Below, piece by piece: positions 55,701 through 61,700 of a stretch of DNA of 64,000 nucleotides (position 1 is its first letter; each line of letters begins with the position of its first letter). Both the position numbers and the translations under genes were made by a program. Below the pieces are notes generated by a model that had not been told where the DNA came from, did not search any database, and saw nothing but the letters and a program-made list of their open reading frames with translations. This DNA is from Lineus longissimus (Eukaryota > Nemertea > Pilidiophora > Heteronemertea > Lineidae). The stretch lies in the NCBI RefSeq assembly GCF_910592395.1, contig NC_088313.1, positions 10,110,501 to 10,174,500 on the forward strand, read 5' to 3'.

Positions 55701-58700
55701 GATTACAAAGTTAAATACTTCTAATATGCAGGTCTAAAGTCTCGAATCGATTATCCTAACCTGTCCAATTTGGTAATAAAATCCCGAGCGAAAAAATGAA
55801 ATCGAGGAAAAATGGCGGATGCCGGAAAAGTGCATTGGTGGTTCATCCGCTTATCACCGGAAAGCCCTCGATCTTTACTTTTAGGGCGCTAAATTTCAAA
55901 ATACATGACGTCATTCGAGGTATTTCCCAAAAAACATGCGTGCATGAATGAAACTTCTGCCGCGTTCACCCCTGCTGCTGGCCTTTCCACTACACGCTTT
56001 GCACTATATCGTTGTATAGAAGGCAACGTACAGAAAATAGAAGAGCTGTTGTAGTCTCCGTTTATTCCGTTCCTTCCCACGTGTATACACTAATGTTAGT
56101 CTCATGGGTTACGCACGAGACTAACACTGCACGCCCGGCTCATTTGATTATAAATGACCTAAATAACCTGCATGTGACATGGCTTATTCCAGACCATGCT
56201 GACCTGAGACAAGTGCACTTGTTGCGTATGGTATTATGTATCAAAGAACCACAACCTGATCATGAAGTCAAATCAGGACGTCAATTAAATAAGTTTGTAT
56301 GTAGCAAGCAATCTGATTGACATGTCTGACACACTGTTACTGTCCACCAAGCGAAGCTATCATAGCCGCCAGGCTCTAGTTTACTATTATGTTCACACAA
56401 CTACATTAATGCTTTTCTTTAAATTTCTGTATAATGATAAAAGGAAAGACCAAAACCAGAAAAGTAAACTAAGAACATTTAGAACTTTCAAAAACACTTA
56501 CATGTTTTAACCTTATCTTGACACTGTTAGAAATAGAACAATCACCTCCAAGTTAGCCAAATTTAGACTGAGCAATCATGACCTCGTGATTGAACAAGGT
56601 AGACATTTTTGCAAAAAAACTAGATAATCAATTATGTCCTTTTGATTGTAAATTGGTGGAAGATGAGTTTCATTTCTTCACTGAGTGTCCAAACAATGCA
56701 ACCTTAAGAAAAGACCTCATTTCAAGTCTAAAATTAAATATTTGATATTTGAAATTCTCAATCAGATTTTATTTCATTAATGTCAAGTTCCGACAAGCAA
56801 ACTGGTATCCAAACTGCCCTCTTTATTAAAAATTCATTTACTATAAGAAAAGAAGCTCTTCAGAAATCTATTTAAAATATTTCATAAATTATTTTTTTTT
56901 TGTATTGTATATCTGTGTATAGTTGTACCTATATGTTTTTGTACTGTCGATTTTTTAACTTGACCTACTTTTCAAGGCCATAGAGGTTAAACGGCGTAAC
57001 TTGGTGGTTAGAGTGCGACTCGGGCATATTTCTTAACCACTAATGTTGTGAGGTTGAAACTGTGTATGCAATACTCCCAGATGACCTCTGACAAGAAATT
57101 TTGGTCCGATCTTTTTCTCAGCCGAAACTGAAAACACAAAAAGGCCCATATGTCCTGAACTATTGACTGTATCATCTCCAAATTGTATTACACGTACTTC
57201 CAATTGGGATCCATGACTTACCCGGGTTTTCTATTTGACCTTATTTCAAGGTCATGAAGACAGTGCAAATGTTGTAAATTTTACATTTTGGTGTAACAAA
57301 GGCACATTCCTCAACCAAAGTGCCATTGTGCCACGGGCCATTTTCATTCATCATAAGCCAGGAAAAATTGATATTCTACAAGATCCGTGGCTCCAGGCAG
57401 CGCCTTACTAGTTAATCGGTATACATGGAGAGGATCGATTTTGGAGGTCTAGCAGTGGTCAAATCGGAGTCGACATTGGAATAGCCCGATATTTCAGTCA
57501 ATTTTTGAATGTTCCCTTTTTGGCTCACCGTAGGGTAGTATATACAATACCGCAGAGTCCGCCATCCGTCGTCTGTATCCTGTTTCAAAAACAGTGGCAC
57601 GTTTCTTAACTGCTAGAGTTGTACACATAATTCCCCAGGTCAGGTGACCTCTGTCGCTGACTTTCTGTCCGATCTGATTCTCGACTTAACCACCAGGAGG
57701 CGATACCTCGCTTATAAGCGACTCGTTTTAGCTAAATTTGTTATGGTAGGTACCCTTGGCAAGGATACATTTCATAACATCCGGGTTTTTGACTAACTAT
57801 GGCGCGTTTCTTAACCACTTAAGCTATGAACTTGAAACTTGGTACACATGATCCCTCTGTCAGATAACATCCGGCACTGAAATTCGGTTAGGAGACAAGA
57901 CCACTAATGAATATTCATAGGTTGGAGGGTCGAGGCCTATCTATTAGACGAGTGCATGTTTTTTACTCTCAAGTACATATTTGGAGAGGTATTGAAAAAA
58001 TATTTGTTGTGGCAAGTCTACAGATATAAAGAAATTATTTGATGAAAAAATTAATTTCGAATTTTGCTAATTGGGTAATAGGGGGCGTGTTTTGAGTTTT
58101 TTCTGCCAGTTGGCTGAAAAGAGTGGAAATATCAAAGTCTGTCTAATTTGTCGATTAAAAAAAAATTTCCGTGGTCAATCACCATTTTATTTTTCACCAT
58201 TTACTTGCCCGACTGTCCGGAATAACATAATCTAAATTTCAGATTCACAACACCACGCGTTCTTTGATGCGTCGCGGTCAAACATTGACAATTTAACTGC
58301 TAAAAGGCTTAAAAAATCAATTGTGGTCTTGTCTCTATTTACACTACATTTTGGGTCAATATAGTGAAAAATTTGAATGTGCTCAAATCACTCTAATTCA
58401 TTTAGAATATTGTATTGCTGATGATTTAAGGTCAAAACAAGCCTAAATAATGAGAAAAAAACTTAATTTGACCCAAATAAGAGTCAACCTAACCCCGGTC
58501 TAAGTTCGGTTTCATTTTTACAAGTCTTGTTGTGTTGCCATTCATTTTGTAATTTCTTTGAAACTACTTAGGCCTTGATTCTGAAAGTTGTGCCCTAAGC
58601 AGCAAAGATATTCCTAAATCACATCCTAAAGTTTCAGCTCCATAGCTTGCTTATTCTGGCCAGGGCAGGTCTTTGAATTTGGTGCTGTTGGGTGCAAAAT

Positions 58701-61700
58701 CATGACTTTTTGTCGATTTTGTCCTCTTTCGTCGCTTTGGCACAGTTGTACCACTCTTTGAAATGTCTCTCATTTCTCCAAAAATGTCCAGATATGACTT
58801 TCCTTTGTTGGAGAGTTGTGGGATGTCATGTACATTAGTTTGAAAAAAATCTCAAAATGTTAACCCCTGAAATGTACCTTCATTGAGACAAGACCACTAA
58901 TGAATATTCATAGGTTGGAGGGTCGAGGCCTATCTATTAGACGAGTGCATGTTTTTTACTCTCAAGTACATATTTGGAGAGGTATTGAAAAAATATTTGT
59001 TGTGGCAAGTCTACAGATATAAAGAAATTATTTGATGAAAAAATTAATTTCGAATTTTGCTAATTGGGTAATAGGGGGCGTGTTTTGAGTTTTTTCTGCC
59101 AGTTGGCTGAAAAGAGTGGAAATATCAAAGTCTGTCTAATTTGTCGATTAAAAAAAAATTTCCGTGGTCAATCACCATTTTATTTTTCACCATTTACTTG
59201 CCCGACTGTCCGGAATAACATAATCTAAATTTCAGATTCACAACACCACGCGTTCTTTGATGCGTCGCGGTCAAACATTGACAATTTAACTGCTAAAAGG
59301 CTTAAAAAATCAATTGTGGTCTTGTCTCTTAGATCTGATTGTCGACTTGGCCACCAGGGGTGCCGAAACTGAAAATGAAGAAAGAGCGATATCTTGCTTA
59401 AGTAACATTGTACTTGTTTTCGATAATATTTTGATTGTGGGTACTCCAAGCAAGGATACATCATATGTCATACCCACTTTGATTTGACCTACATACTATA
59501 CATATAGCATGTTTCGTAACCAAGATGAATTCCTAACCACCAACTATCTATACGGTGAGCACAATGGCCCCTGGCCTTTTCATTTGTGCAATATGCTGAT
59601 GGAAACTACATTATTTACAGAGAATAAGAGGTGACACGGCAGCCAACTGCCCAATGGTCCTTTAATAATTATTGTGGTTTGTTTTCATTTCAGGTTTCAT
59701 GACATGGACTGCAAACAGCATCAATGTTGCTTGGGTTGGCTTCCTTGATGCCCATTCCGGAATCACAAAGTACCATGTCTCAGTCGGATCAGGATTTTTT
59801 GACCATGATCTAACAGTAAGGTCAATGTTAAATGACGCTTTTAGTGCATTCATGATCGACTGATTGTTTAAACGTTATGGGGTGTAACGTTGAAAGTAAC
59901 AAATACCTCTAACGTTATTAAGCCAAAAAGCAAAAAAAAAAAATTTGTTATAGCTGACTTGGCGAACTTAAGCTTACCAAAGTCTTGCTTAATAATCTAA
60001 AACACCTTGATTCAGATTGAACCGCACTTCACATTGTGAATTCACTGTGCACCAACGAAGCCTCGTTTTGAATTCAGCGGTCTGGTTAGACAGTAAAAAA
60101 ACGCTTTGGCTGGTGCAAAATATGGAAGCTGTCATATGGTATTTTTTTAAATCACATTATTCATTGTTTGATTTGTGATGTTTTAGAATAGAAATTGTGC
60201 GCCTCAGTTTTGATCTACATTTTAGCTCCCGATCCCTGTCGCGGTTTTGGTGAAACAACCAATACCTCTAGTTCGGTATCAATTCCTAAAATTGAACTGA
60301 GCTCAAAGAGGTGGTCAGAACTTTAATGCGTTTTTCGAATGGTAACTACATCTTCCGTTCCTCACATCTTCCTTCAAAAGTGGTGCACTGTGTATTCCGA
60401 AATATGCCTGGACAATTACCATGGGTACTATGATTATTTCACGTTTTGTCCTGGTGTCTTGCATTTTATTTGGAAGTTTTCTCTGGTGTAGAAATTGTAG
60501 ATGCAACCATAATTTTGGATTTGGCTTCTCCTCGTGACAAAGAATATTGTTTTTCAGTTCAACACGCGACATGTAGTCGCACACTCCACCAATGGGAAAA
60601 ATATGGTTGATGAGGGAATAGTGCAGTCAACTACAGTCAACACTGTGTCTCTTTCGAGCTACAGCCAAGTCTATATCTCAGTCTGGGCTGAGAATGGGGT
60701 AGGTACTTCAACATTCTATTGCTTGAACCCAGAACTCTGCCGTCTTACTCTACTTCACCGAACCTCGTCCTGGCCAGTTTTCAAACCTGTGGATTTAAGA
60801 GGGGAACCTGTAACTTGAACTGACGAGTTGGGTGTTGTATATCAAGTCTTATAACGACAGGTTATAACTTAAACAGGACTGTGTACTTCTGAGGTCACAA
60901 GTTGGCTTATCCTCAATCCTTACCGGACAACCGCTTTTCACAGTTGATTCTGTTAGGCTTACTAACCCTTCTTGGCATGCTTAAGAATGTCCCTATTGTA
61001 GAACATTGGTTTCTTCTTCAGGCTGGCCTTCTCAGCACTCCATCTCACTCCCTGTTCGAGCTGCTCCCTGGAGGGATGGTGTCCATTGTCCGCCGGTGTA
61101 CCGCACACAGCTGCCTTGGCCATTGTATCTGTGCCCCTCACGACCAGGTCTGCCATTATGCAGATAGAACATGCAGCGTACAGACGTCAGGTATTTAGGT
61201 CCAGCAACTTTGTCATCGGAATTCCGATTTAACTTCCCATGCATGATACTGTGGTGAACTTTTGATCATTGTAGTCAGTTACATATTCTCGGTCTGCTTG
61301 CATACAAGATCTTAGCTGAGAATCATGAAAATACCTTATGTGAATTATTTCGACCTCTTCCGATATATTCAAGATTCTCAGTTAAGATCTCGTGTGCATG
61401 CACCAGTTTATTCATTACAACGTTATTGTAGGATCCTTAACTACGAATCTTACACCAATCTTATAAGGGATGTAAATGTTCATGTACACGAAACTAAATA
61501 AGAACTTAACCAAGAATCATATTCGAATATTATCTGATTGTTGTCTCGGTGATTATTGTTACTTATTCCTGATTCTCAGACTGTTATGATGGGGATAGCA
61601 TAACGCTACTTGACACCAATATAATAATTGACCTTAGCCCCCAGTCATGTATGACTTGATCACTTGACTGACTCTCACATTCAGATTTAAAAAAAATATT

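Noticed and set aside
56012-56320. 102-codon plus-strand ORF
   Set aside because: No motif, no fit to the modular gene's phase or pattern.
57892-59328. LTR retrotransposon in miniature
   Set aside because: The repeats do not start TG or end CA, I see no primer-binding site or polypurine tract, and the duplication is 3 bp.
60699-60702. Alternative donor for exon 21 at 60703
   Set aside because: It would give phase 1 and then a stop in the cysteine-rich exon, whereas the donor at 60699 joins in frame.
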